From Bacteroidetes bacterium HGW-Bacteroidetes-2 (GTDB lineage: Bacteria > Bacteroidota > Bacteroidia > Flavobacteriales > Flavobacteriaceae): a stretch of DNA of 64,000 nucleotides. Below, piece by piece: positions 34,452 through 42,790 of this stretch. The notes under the pieces were generated by a model. That model ran no database searches. It saw nothing but the letters and a program-made list of their open reading frames with translations, and was not told the DNA's origin. The translations under genes were made by a program, and so were the position numbers. Position 1 is the first letter of the stretch, and each line of letters begins with the position of its first letter. The stretch spans positions 62,001 to 126,000 of the forward strand of contig PHDJ01000005.1 of the NCBI GenBank assembly GCA_002842575.1, written 5' to 3'.

Positions 34452-37274
34452 TTGAGAACAGTTGCTAAATTTCTTTGGGCATTTTTAGTTATAATGTGTT
34501 ATGGTAGTCTTTCAGCGCAACACGAAATAACCATTTTTGCTGAATTAAACACAGAAACAAATACCCTTCAAATTAAGCAACAAGTAAACTATAAAAACAC
34601 TTCAACCAAAACACTAGATACCATATATTTTTTAGATTGGGCAAATAGCTTTTCCTCTAAAACCACTCCCTTAGCAAAACGGTTTTCCTATAATTTTCAA
34701 AGTAATTTTCATTTTGAAAAACAACAAAATCGAGGTAAAACTTTTTTACACTCCATATCAAATGATTCTTACAAAACCATGAAATGGAAAAGAGGGGAAG
34801 AAGTAGATATTATCCAAGCTATACCTGAATATTCTATCGCTCCCGGAGAAACCTATATATTTAATTTTGTTTATGAAGTAAAACTTCCAGATGCAAAATT
34901 CACTCGATTTGGTTATAAAAAAAATGGAGATTACAATTTAAAATTCTGGTTTATAGCTCCCGCAGTTTTTGATGGACAGTGGCAAGCATATAGCAATAAA
35001 AATTTAGACGATTTTTATATGCCCCCTTCTAGCTTTAACATTCAATTTAAAACACCAGAAGAATTTCAAGTAACATCCGATTTAAATTTCGCTAATGACA
35101 CCTTTTTAAATGGTTTTAAAACCGTCACATTAAAAGGCGAAAACAGAACTTCAGCAACACTCTATCTGGAAAGAGAACCTACTTTTGAAAGAATAATTAC
35201 CGATGAGGTTGAAGTGATAACAAGTATCGATGATAAAGGTCTTTTTCCTCCTTTAAAAGCACTTCAAATTGATAGAATTATTCAATTTTTAAAACAGGAG
35301 TTAGGAAATTATCCTTTTGAAAAAATGGTGATTTCTGATGAAGAGTATAAAAAAAATCCAGCCTATGGGTTAAATCAACTACCTAGTTTTATTCGTCCTT
35401 TTCCGGATGGCTTTCAATATGACATTGAACAACTAAAAACTATTACAGGAGTTTACCTAAAAAACACTTTACAATTAAATCCAAGAAAAGAACATTGGCT
35501 TGTAGAAGCTTTGCAGATATATTTGATGATGAAATATACAGACACGTATTATCCCGAAATGAAAAGTGCGGGAAATTTAAGCAATGTTTGGGGATTAAAA
35601 TGGTTTCATGCTGCACAATTAGAATTTAATGACCAATATGCTTTTTTGTATATGAATTCTGCCCGTTTAAATATTGATCAGCCTATAGGAATGAGAAAAG
35701 ATTCCTTGATAAAATACAATGCAGAAATAGCCTCAGGATACAAAGGAGGTGTAGGACTTCATTACCTCAATAAGTATCTAGGAAGCACTATTGTTGACGA
35801 ATCTATAAAAGAATATTATAAAGAATATCTTTTAAAACCAGCCAAAGCAAAGAATTTCAGAACTATTCTAGAATCCAAAACAAGCAAAGATGTGTCTTGG
35901 TTTTTTGATGAATATGTAGCTTCCAATAAAAAAATAGATTACAAGATAGGGAAAGTGGAAAAAATAGACGATTCACTTGCAATTACTATAATCAATAAAA
36001 GAAAAAATACCATGCCTTTTTCCTTATATGGCATGAACAAGAAAAATATTGTTTCTAAACAATGGGAAGATGGTTTTGAACACACAAAAACCATAAAAAT
36101 TTCTAGTGAAGGTGTAGATAGAATTGCCATTGATTTTGAACAAAAAATACCTGAATTTAATAAAAGAAACAACTACAGAAAAATAGATGGAATTTTAAAA
36201 AAGCCATTACAATTTCGTTTGTTACAAGATATAGAAGACCCCGAATATCAACAGCTTTTCTTTATGCCAGTTTCTGAATACAACTTATATGATGGTATTA
36301 CATTAGGTGCAAAATTGTACAATAAAACGGTGCTTACAAAAAATTTTATATTTAAAATTGAACCACAATATGGGTTTACATCAAATACTATTGTTGGAGG
36401 TGGCTCTGCCTTTTACACCTACCCTATAGAAAACAAAAAACTTTATGCCTTGATATTAGGCGTTTCAGGAAGAACCTTTTCATACAATACCGATTTGTTT
36501 TATAGAAAATTAGCCACTTTTTCTACTTTAGCTTTTAGAGAATTAGATTTAAGAGGTAATAAAAAAAGATTTATTAATTTGAGAAATGTTTTAGTACAAA
36601 GAGACATTAACACTAATATTATAATTCCTGATGAGCCAAACTACAACGTCATCAATTTACAATATGTAACCTCAAACATCAACTTAATTGATCATATAAG
36701 AGCTAAATTTGATTATGAAATCTCTTCTAAATTTCAAAAAGCTCACGCTACAGTTGAATACAGAAAATTGTTTTTAAATAACCGTCAGCTTAACCTTCGC
36801 CTTTTTGCAGGCACTTTCATAACCAATAAGAATGCCGCGGAATCTAACTTTTTTAGTTTTGCTTTAGACAGGCCTACAGATTATCTTTTTGATTATAATT
36901 ATTATGGAAGGTCAGAAAACTCTGGCTTGTTTAGCCAACAAATTATTTTTGCCGAAGGTGGCTTTAAATCTAAGTTAGATACACCATTTGCTAACCGATG
37001 GATGACCACTTTAAATGCCAGTACAAACATCTGGCAATTTATTCATGCTTATGGAGACGTTGGCTTAGCTAACAATCGCTATATTGGTACCAAAGCTCTT
37101 TTTGATACAGGAATAAGGGTAAGTTTAGTGGCTGATTATTTTGAATTATATTTTCCTATGTATTCCAGTATTGGCTGGGAACCTTCACAGAATAATTATG
37201 ACCAAAAAATACGGTTTATAGTTACTTTAAGCCCAGATACTTTGTTTAGATTATTTTCTAGAAGATGGTATTAG
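34452..37274 (+). CDS. M1 peptidase-like protein without HExxH, fused to an outer-membrane barrel
   Basis: The start is a TTG directly after the TAA of the preceding gene and in the same frame; the signal peptide (RTVAKFLWAFLVI to SLSAQ) supports it. Residues about 20-500 resemble M1 (gluzincin) peptidases, including the WLVEALQIYLMMKY segment that holds the third zinc ligand (Glu352). At the HExxH position the sequence reads KTITG (residues 329-333), so zinc binding and catalysis as in M1 enzymes are not expected. Residues about 600-940 are a strand-rich C-terminal region like Omp85 or surface-antigen barrels, ending FRLFSRRWY. Likely an outer-membrane protein with an M1-like periplasmic domain used for binding. 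Confidence 0.75.
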   Translation: MRTVAKFLWAFLVIMCYGSLSAQHEITIFAELNTETNTLQIKQQVNYKNTSTKTLDTIYFLDWANSFSSKTTPLAKRFSYNFQSNFHFEKQQNRGKTFLHSISNDSYKTMKWKRGEEVDIIQAIPEYSIAPGETYIFNFVYEVKLPDAKFTRFGYKKNGDYNLKFWFIAPAVFDGQWQAYSNKNLDDFYMPPSSFNIQFKTPEEFQVTSDLNFANDTFLNGFKTVTLKGENRTSATLYLEREPTFERIITDEVEVITSIDDKGLFPPLKALQIDRIIQFLKQELGNYPFEKMVISDEEYKKNPAYGLNQLPSFIRPFPDGFQYDIEQLKTITGVYLKNTLQLNPRKEHWLVEALQIYLMMKYTDTYYPEMKSAGNLSNVWGLKWFHAAQLEFNDQYAFLYMNSARLNIDQPIGMRKDSLIKYNAEIASGYKGGVGLHYLNKYLGSTIVDESIKEYYKEYLLKPAKAKNFRTILESKTSKDVSWFFDEYVASNKKIDYKIGKVEKIDDSLAITIINKRKNTMPFSLYGMNKKNIVSKQWEDGFEHTKTIKISSEGVDRIAIDFEQKIPEFNKRNNYRKIDGILKKPLQFRLLQDIEDPEYQQLFFMPVSEYNLYDGITLGAKLYNKTVLTKNFIFKIEPQYGFTSNTIVGGGSAFYTYPIENKKLYALILGVSGRTFSYNTDLFYRKLATFSTLAFRELDLRGNKKRFINLRNVLVQRDINTNIIIPDEPNYNVINLQYVTSNINLIDHIRAKFDYEISSKFQKAHATVEYRKLFLNNRQLNLRLFAGTFITNKNAAESNFFSFALDRPTDYLFDYNYYGRSENSGLFSQQIIFAEGGFKSKLDTPFANRWMTTLNASTNIWQFIHAYGDVGLANNRYIGTKALFDTGIRVSLVADYFELYFPMYSSIGWEPSQNNYDQKIRFIVTLSPDTLFRLFSRRWY

Positions 37275-37360
37275 CTTTAGAAATAAGAGAAAAAATAAAT
37301 TGAAATATTCCTACCTATAAGCAAGTTATAAATTGTTTTAACCTTGTTTGCCATAGCTTC

Positions 37361-38191
37361 TTAAAGAAGTTCTATACCGTCTTCCTTAATTTCAATTTTT
37401 TTATCTCTATAAAGTGTTCCGATTGCTTTTTTGAATAATTTTTTACTCAACCCCAATTGGTTTTTTATTTCTTCTGGGCTTGATTTATCGTGTAGAGGTA
37501 AAAATCCTCCGGCGGCTTGTAATTCTTCTAACACAAATTGTGCATTAGGCTCAATACTTTTAAACCCTTCTTCTTGCAAAACAACATCAATTTTTCCATC
37601 TTCTCTTACTTTTTTAATAAAAGCATCTAGTCTGTCACCGGTGCGTATGTCTTCAAAAATATTTTCTTTATAAATAAGACCTTCATGTTTTCGATTAATG
37701 ATGACATTGGCACCTTTTTCAGTAAGGTGTGTCACAAGAATATCTACTTTGTCAAACTTTTTTATGGCTATGTTATCGTTAGACAGATATTTTTTTGTTT
37801 TACTAGAACCCACTAATCGATTTGTTTTTTCATCTAAATAAGCATAAACGATGTACCAATTACCCACTTGCATGGGTCTGGCTTGCTCCTTAAACGGAAC
37901 AAACAATTGTTTTTCTAGATTCCAATCAACAAATGCACCATATTCATTGACGTCCATACAGCGTAGATATCCAAAATTGTTGAGGGTTACGTAGGGCTTT
38001 AAGGTTGTAGCTGTTATTCGTTCTTCATGGTCTAAATAGACGAAAACCGTTATAGAATCCCAAATTTTAAATTCTTTAGGCACATATTTATTTGGCAATA
38101 AAACTTCATTGCCATCTTTATCTGCAAGATATACCCCTTGTGTAGCTTCTCGGATAATTTCTAAATTGTTGAATTGCCCTATTTCTATCAT
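37361..38191 (-). CDS. S1-domain RNA-binding protein, CvfB family
   Basis: A CvfB-like protein has several S1/OB-fold RNA-binding domains and a winged-helix C-terminus, and affects virulence or metabolic gene expression in Gram-positive bacteria. Here, S1-like repeats at about residues 1-60, 65-130 and 140-210 are recognisable by FGYLRCMDVNEYGAFVDWNL and KVDILVTHLTEKGANVIINRK. The C-terminal 60 residues (SPEEIKNQLGLSKKLFKKAI) form a helix-turn-helix-like module. It lies downstream of DUF2853 with a terminator-like hairpin between; a TACCTTTG element 16 bp upstream suggests its own promoter. Confidence 0.85.
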   Translation of the reverse strand: MIEIGQFNNLEIIREATQGVYLADKDGNEVLLPNKYVPKEFKIWDSITVFVYLDHEERITATTLKPYVTLNNFGYLRCMDVNEYGAFVDWNLEKQLFVPFKEQARPMQVGNWYIVYAYLDEKTNRLVGSSKTKKYLSNDNIAIKKFDKVDILVTHLTEKGANVIINRKHEGLIYKENIFEDIRTGDRLDAFIKKVREDGKIDVVLQEEGFKSIEPNAQFVLEELQAAGGFLPLHDKSSPEEIKNQLGLSKKLFKKAIGTLYRDKKIEIKEDGIELL

Positions 38192-38206
38192 TCCTCAATA
38201 TTTTTA

Positions 38207-38214
38207 CAAAGGTA
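38207..38214 (-). promoter_or_regulatory. Candidate -7 element of cvfB
   Basis: TACCTTTG on the minus strand (plus strand CAAAGGTA) matches TAnnTTTG and lies 16 bp before the cvfB-like start. No obvious -33 TTG is seen. Confidence 0.4.
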
Positions 38215-38226
38215 GTGGAATGCCAT

Positions 38227-38260
38227 AAAAAAAGCGACTTAAATTAAGGCCGCTTTTTTA
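38227..38260 (-). terminator. Probable intrinsic terminator after DUF2853
   Basis: The stem AAAAAAGCG / CGCTTTTTT has an inner pair CTTAA / TTAAG; the T-run follows on either strand because the A-run of one arm is the T-run of the other. It lies about 20 bp beyond the DUF2853 stop and separates that gene from the cvfB-like gene. Confidence 0.7.
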
Positions 38261-38278
38261 AATTTAAAAAAAAATATT

Positions 38279-38620
38279 TTATTTGTAAACAGACTCTTTT
38301 TTAAAGTGTTTTGCAAGCATATAATATACTACTGCTCTGTACTTATTTTTATTTGATTGCCCGTAGGTATTTATAACACTGGCAATTGCTTTGTCTAAAT
38401 CAGCGCTATCTTTTAGCCCTAATTTTTTGATAAGAAAATTGTTTTTTACTGTTGCAAGTTCTTTAGAATCCGTACCGGAAACTGTTGAAGAATCGGCATT
38501 GTAAATGGATGGCCCACAACCAATTGTAACTTTTGTTAATAAATCCATGTCTGGAGCTATTTTACACTTTTCTTTTAAATCTGTAGCATATTTTGCTATT
38601 AACTCGTCTCTTTTACTCAT
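38279..38620 (-). CDS. DUF2853 family protein
   Basis: This is a small (113-residue) cytosolic helical protein of the DUF2853 family, recognised by the near-invariant segments GCGPSIYNADSSTVSG, VKNNFLIKKLGL and KNKYRAVVYYMLAKHF. Its function is unknown. It sits between menD and the cvfB-like gene on the minus strand, 42 bp after menD, and is followed by a terminator-like hairpin, so it may be the last gene of the men transcript. A TAAATTTG element at 38650-38657 (minus) could drive it separately. Confidence 0.9.
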   Translation of the reverse strand: MSKRDELIAKYATDLKEKCKIAPDMDLLTKVTIGCGPSIYNADSSTVSGTDSKELATVKNNFLIKKLGLKDSADLDKAIASVINTYGQSNKNKYRAVVYYMLAKHFKKESVYK

Positions 38621-38662
38621 ACCTTAAATTTTTATTTATAGATGAATAACAAATTTAAAAAA

Positions 38663-40333
38663 TTATTTTAAATTTCTAAAATAATCTAACAGGATTGTGT
38701 CATTTTCTTTTCTAGGGGTAAGTATTTCTAGAAGTATTGGACGATTACTTTCTAAATAGAAGGATTTTATGTTTTGATGTATTTCTTCTTCATTAGATGC
38801 ACATTGATAGGTAATAGAATACATTTTGCAAAGCTGTTTTGCCGTTAAAGCATGGGTGGTTTCAAAAAAGGTTTCAAAGTTTTGGATGTCTTTATTGCCC
38901 TGTAATATTCTAAATATTCCGCCTCCATTGTTATTAATAAGTAGTATGCGAAAGTTATTAGGTATGTAATTATTCCACAAAGCATTGGAATCATAGAAAA
39001 AACTTAAATCGCCTGTAATAAAAGTGGTTCTTGTTTTTGATGCATATGCTGCACCTATAGCAGTTGAAGTACTTCCGTCAATGCCACTTGTGCCTCGATT
39101 GCAAAAAACGCTTATTGTTGGGCTTATCAAAAATAGCTGTGCATATCTTATGGTGGCACTATTGCTCAACTGAAGCATCGAATTTTTGGGCAATGATTTC
39201 AATAAAACATCAAATACTTTTAAATCACTTAATCCTATAGTTTGTAGAAAGGAATTATGTTTGACCTGCTTACAGTTTTTTATTTCTATAAAGTTACTTT
39301 GGTATTCACTTTTTAATTTTTCAGTGAAAGGAAGAAAAGCAGAAAAAAATGTTTGAGGGCTTACTTCAAAATATTTGGTTAAACAAAAATAAGTGTCATA
39401 AGCTTTCTTTTCATCTATATGCCAATGGTGCTCTGGTTGATACCTTCGCAAAAAGTTTTTAATTTTTTTGGAAATCACCATGCCACCAAAAGTTAATAGA
39501 ATTTCTGGTTGTAAATTTTTTAAATCCTCTTCTGATAATCCGTCAATTAAGGAATCTATAGAGGACACAAAAGATTCTTGATGCAAATTAGAAGTTGTTT
39601 CAGTAAATACCAATACACTTGCGTCATTAGCAAGAACATGAAGCCATTTTTGCTCTATGGAATTGGGATGTAATACACCAACTAAAATTAATTTTCGTTT
39701 TGCGTTATTCCAGACAGTTACAAATTCAGAAAGATCTTCTTCTATTTTTTTAGGTGCGTGGTTGGCTGGAACATGCTGAGGGCGCACTTGAAGGTCTTCA
39801 ACCATACCATACAAAGGCTCTTCAAAAGGTGCATTTATATGAACTGGACCTTTAATTTCTATAGCAGTATTTAGGGCAATATTAATTTGGGTTTCATTAT
39901 AAAGCTGATGGTCATGGTCTTGCCCAATTACTAAATTTGCTGAATACAAAATATGGTTTGCAAAAACATTTTCTTGCCTAATGGTCTGACCGTCGCCTAT
40001 ATCAATAAAATTTTTAGGTCTGTCTGCTGAAATTACAACTAAAGGAATGTCACTATAAAAAGCTTCTGCTATTGCGGGATAAAAATTAAGAACTGCTGAA
40101 CCTGAAGTGCAAATAACCGCTACAGGATGTTTGGTTTGTTGTGCTATGCCAAGGGCAAAAAAAGCTGCACAGCGTTCATCAACAATACTAAACACACTAA
40201 AATTTTCATTTTCTGAGAATGCTATGGTCAAAGGAGCGTTTCTAGATCCGGGACAAATAACGATATGCTTAATTTCTTTGGCTAAGCAAAGTTGCGTAAT
40301 GGTTTGGGCTAAGGGAATGTTTGAAAATTTCAT
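38663..40333 (-). CDS. menD: 2-succinyl-5-enolpyruvyl-6-hydroxy-3-cyclohexene-1-carboxylate synthase
   Basis: MenD is the ThDP enzyme that joins isochorismate and 2-oxoglutarate in menaquinone synthesis. The N-terminal Pyr domain has CPGSRNAPLTIA and ICTSGSAVLNFYPAIAEAFYS. The C-terminal PP domain has the ThDP/Mg motif beginning GDLSFFYD and running to NNNGGGIF. FCNRGTSGIDGSTSTAIGAA is also typical of MenD. The length of 556 residues is normal. It is 54 bp downstream of menF, with a TACCTTTG element just before its own start (40342-40349), so it may have two promoters. Confidence 0.96.
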   Translation of the reverse strand: MKFSNIPLAQTITQLCLAKEIKHIVICPGSRNAPLTIAFSENENFSVFSIVDERCAAFFALGIAQQTKHPVAVICTSGSAVLNFYPAIAEAFYSDIPLVVISADRPKNFIDIGDGQTIRQENVFANHILYSANLVIGQDHDHQLYNETQINIALNTAIEIKGPVHINAPFEEPLYGMVEDLQVRPQHVPANHAPKKIEEDLSEFVTVWNNAKRKLILVGVLHPNSIEQKWLHVLANDASVLVFTETTSNLHQESFVSSIDSLIDGLSEEDLKNLQPEILLTFGGMVISKKIKNFLRRYQPEHHWHIDEKKAYDTYFCLTKYFEVSPQTFFSAFLPFTEKLKSEYQSNFIEIKNCKQVKHNSFLQTIGLSDLKVFDVLLKSLPKNSMLQLSNSATIRYAQLFLISPTISVFCNRGTSGIDGSTSTAIGAAYASKTRTTFITGDLSFFYDSNALWNNYIPNNFRILLINNNGGGIFRILQGNKDIQNFETFFETTHALTAKQLCKMYSITYQCASNEEEIHQNIKSFYLESNRPILLEILTPRKENDTILLDYFRNLK

Positions 40334-40341
40334 GGATACTA

Positions 40342-40349
40342 CAAAGGTA
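40342..40349 (-). promoter_or_regulatory. Candidate -7 element of menD
   Basis: TACCTTTG on the minus strand (plus strand CAAAGGTA) lies 8 bp before the menD start codon, inside the short menF-menD gap. A transcript from here would have almost no leader. No clear -33 TTG is present at the usual distance; TTTAG is the nearest. Confidence 0.4.
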
Positions 40350-40387
40350 TCACACTTAAATTATATTTACTAAATACTCACTAAAAA

Positions 40388-41515
40388 TTACAATAAAATT
40401 TGCATCAAAGTTTCCGCTTTATATTGGGTTTCTTTCCACTCTTCTTCTGGAATTGAATCTATAGTTATGCCGCCTCCCACATAAATGGATACTATGTCCT
40501 CTACAATCTTCATACACCTTAAATTTACATAAAGGTCTGTATTTTTTTTTGTACTCTTATTTATTTCTTTTATCTCCTGGTTAAAAAAATCTTCTGAAAA
40601 ATTAATTTCACCTAAAAATCCAGCATAAAATTCTCTATCATAATTTTCATAGTTTTTTATAAACTTTTTTGCGTCGTCTTTTGGCAAACCACAAACTGCT
40701 GGCGTGGGATGTAATTTTTTAATTAAACACAAAACATCACATAATCTGGTATTTATCGTTCCACCTATTTCCGTTTTAAGATGGACTACGTTTCCAGCAA
40801 TGCTTGTTGTGGGTTTTGAAATCATTAAAATGGGAACAATTTTTTCTAAAGCTTTTTCAAGATATTCTGTTACTATGGCTTGCTCTTCTTTTTCTTTTTC
40901 ATTCCATATAGTTTTATGATTTTCCTGATACTTTTGAGTTCCAGCAAGAGCCATTGTTCGGAAAGTTTTATTTTCTAATGAAAAAAGAGATTCTGGTGTT
41001 GCCCCTATCCATAGCCCTATTTTTGGGTGGTACCAACAATAAACAAATGCAAAAGGATATTTTGCTAATAGTTTTTGCAAAGTTTCAATAACTGTTTCTT
41101 CTGATTTTATATTGGTAATTTTTACTTGTTGTTTTCTTGAAAGTACAACCTTTCTAAGCCCATTTTGATGTATATGTGCAATGCCTTTTTCTACTAAATT
41201 TATATGTTCTTCCTTTTGTTTATCGTTTTCAGGCAAAAACTTTGCTGTTTTATTTATTTTATTTTCATTAGGAAGCTTTTCCAAGGTAGTTTTATGAAAT
41301 TCGCAGTTCTCTAATGGGAAAATTATAGATTGGAGTTCGTCATCAAAAGGTGAAAAAATAAATCCACTTTCTGAAAAATTAGATGACAAATATAATGCAT
41401 TACTTGTCTGTTTAATTAAATTCAAAGTATCCTTACCCGGCTTTCTATAGATTACAAATGGCAAATCACTGATGTAATGCGTACGCATCTCAGCAAATAA
41501 GTCATGTAGTTTCAT
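40388..41515 (-). CDS. menF: Isochorismate synthase
   Basis: This chorismate-binding enzyme converts chorismate to isochorismate, the first committed step of menaquinone synthesis. The chorismate-binding domain occupies residues about 110-375. KVVLSRKQ, the GATPESLFSL loop, TMALAGTQ, the LKTEIGGTI region, LHPTPAVCGLPK and the C-terminal YVGGGITIDSIPEEEW all fit EntC/MenF. The N-terminal 100 residues are divergent. Siderophore use (EntC) is less likely because menD follows directly. The gene is preceded by the hotdog thioesterase, 34 bp upstream. Confidence 0.93.
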   Translation of the reverse strand: MKLHDLFAEMRTHYISDLPFVIYRKPGKDTLNLIKQTSNALYLSSNFSESGFIFSPFDDELQSIIFPLENCEFHKTTLEKLPNENKINKTAKFLPENDKQKEEHINLVEKGIAHIHQNGLRKVVLSRKQQVKITNIKSEETVIETLQKLLAKYPFAFVYCWYHPKIGLWIGATPESLFSLENKTFRTMALAGTQKYQENHKTIWNEKEKEEQAIVTEYLEKALEKIVPILMISKPTTSIAGNVVHLKTEIGGTINTRLCDVLCLIKKLHPTPAVCGLPKDDAKKFIKNYENYDREFYAGFLGEINFSEDFFNQEIKEINKSTKKNTDLYVNLRCMKIVEDIVSIYVGGGITIDSIPEEEWKETQYKAETLMQILL

Positions 41516-41549
41516 ACATATAAATTTTAGGTGGGGATGTTTTTGGTTA

Positions 41550-41963
41550 TTAAATAGTTATCGTTGTTAATTTGACTAAAGATATTAATTCATTTTCAGT
41601 ATTCATAATTTTTATTTGCCAAAGTTGTGTTGTTCTTCCATTATGTATGATAGAAGCCACTGCATAAACAAAACCATCGCGAATTGATTTTACATGATTT
41701 GCTGAAATTTCAATGCCTCTTACCTGTACATTTTTGGAATCTAAAAAAACAAAAGCGCAGGCACTGCCTACACTTTCAGCTAGTGCTACAGAAGCCCCTC
41801 CATGCAAAACACCATCTGGCTGGTGCACTTTTGGAGTTACCGGCATTCTGGCAGTTAAACTTGTTTCTGTAACATCTACAAATTCAATTTCTAATGTTTC
41901 CATTAGTGTGTTTTTTGAGATTGCGTTACATTGTTTTAAAATTTCTTCTTTATTTAAATTCAT
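41550..41963 (-). CDS. PaaI/MenI-type hotdog thioesterase
   Basis: A hotdog-fold acyl-CoA thioesterase of the YbgC/PaaI group, probably hydrolysing 1,4-dihydroxy-2-naphthoyl-CoA (MenI role) because it heads the menF-menD run. Family signatures are VHQPDGVLHGGASVALAESV (with the catalytic Glu/Asp helix) and GIEISANHVKSIRDG. The length of 137 residues is standard. It starts 41 bp from the divergent esterase gene. PaaI-type phenylacetyl-CoA thioesterase is the alternative reading. Confidence 0.85.
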   Translation of the reverse strand: MNLNKEEILKQCNAISKNTLMETLEIEFVDVTETSLTARMPVTPKVHQPDGVLHGGASVALAESVGSACAFVFLDSKNVQVRGIEISANHVKSIRDGFVYAVASIIHNGRTTQLWQIKIMNTENELISLVKLTTITI

Positions 41964-41973
41964 AGCTTTGGGT

Positions 41974-41981
41974 TACCTTTG
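41974..41981 (+). promoter_or_regulatory. Candidate -7 element of the esterase gene
   Basis: TACCTTTG in the 41-bp divergent gap lies 23 bp before the ATG at 42005. The thioesterase/men promoter must fit in the same gap or overlap the esterase coding region. Confidence 0.4.
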
Positions 41982-42004
41982 TAAAAATACAAAAACATTA
42001 TATA

Positions 42005-42661
42005 ATGTCCTATAAAGAAAATGAGGTTTCCTATGAACATATCAACACTTTTTCAACGTTAAATATTGTTACTGAAAAAACTAAAAATATCTGGTTTGTT
42101 TGTCATGGTTTAGGATATTTAAGCAGGTATTTTATTCGATACTTTAATGATTTAAATCCCGATGAAAACTACATTATTGCACCTCAAGCCCCTTCAAAAT
42201 ATTATCAGGGGAATGATTTTAAACACGTAGGTGCCTCATGGTTAACTAAAGAAAACACCCTTCTAGAAACAGAAAATGTTTTGAATTTTTTAGATAGTGT
42301 TTACAAAAAAGAAAAATTAGAAAAGCAACCTAATTTAATTGTTTTAGGTTTTTCACAGGGTGTTTCTATTTCATTGCGATGGATAGCTAAGCGCAAAATA
42401 CAATGCAAAGTAATTATTATACATTCGGGTGGTATTCCTAAAGAACTTTTAAAAGAAGATTTTCGTTTTTTAAATTTGAAATCAAAAGTATATTTAGTGT
42501 ATGGCAATGATGACAAGTATATTGATGCAAAAAGGGCAAATTATGAAGAAACAAGAGCTAAAGACCTTTTCGGGAACAATCTAAATATTCTACAATTTAA
42601 TGGTAAGCATGAAATAAACAGCAAACTATTAAAAGAGCTTTCTGATGACAATTTCAAATAA
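42005..42661 (+). CDS. Alpha/beta hydrolase, phospholipase/carboxylesterase type
   Basis: A serine hydrolase of the YpfH/phospholipase-carboxylesterase group. The nucleophile elbow is GFSQGVS, the acid is in YGNDDKYI and the His is in FNGKHEIN. Cytosolic; no signal peptide. The N-terminal HGLGYLSRYF loop would form the oxyanion hole. It is divergent from the thioesterase-menF-menD run. It does not have the GFSMGG elbow I expect of MenH, so a MenH role is not supported. Substrate unknown. Confidence 0.82.
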   Translation: MSYKENEVSYEHINTFSTLNIVTEKTKNIWFVCHGLGYLSRYFIRYFNDLNPDENYIIAPQAPSKYYQGNDFKHVGASWLTKENTLLETENVLNFLDSVYKKEKLEKQPNLIVLGFSQGVSISLRWIAKRKIQCKVIIIHSGGIPKELLKEDFRFLNLKSKVYLVYGNDDKYIDAKRANYEETRAKDLFGNNLNILQFNGKHEINSKLLKELSDDNFK

Positions 42662-42716
42662 TAATAACAATAGGCAATTACGAATAAATAGTAGAAAAAA
42701 AATGCATTTCATCGAA

Positions 42717-42724
42717 TATATTTG
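42717..42724 (+). promoter_or_regulatory. Candidate -7 element of the LRR protein gene
   Basis: TATATTTG matches TAnnTTTG and lies 66 bp before the ATG at 42791, giving a moderate leader. The -33 region is not clear. Confidence 0.35.
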
Positions 42725-42790
42725 CATTTTATCTAAATGTTTTTGTACATTCGTTTCAACGTTTAGAGAAAAACCCAAATTACTCTACTT

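Noticed and set aside
35421-35510. A frameshift or sequencing error that destroyed HExxH in the M1-like gene.
   Set aside because: The frame is continuous on both sides, the downstream Glu helix is in frame at the correct distance, and no HExxH-like sequence was seen in the six translations near the site.
42005-42661. MenH assignment for the esterase next to the men genes.
   Set aside because: The elbow is GFSQG and the layout is of the phospholipase/carboxylesterase group; the gene is divergent from the men run.
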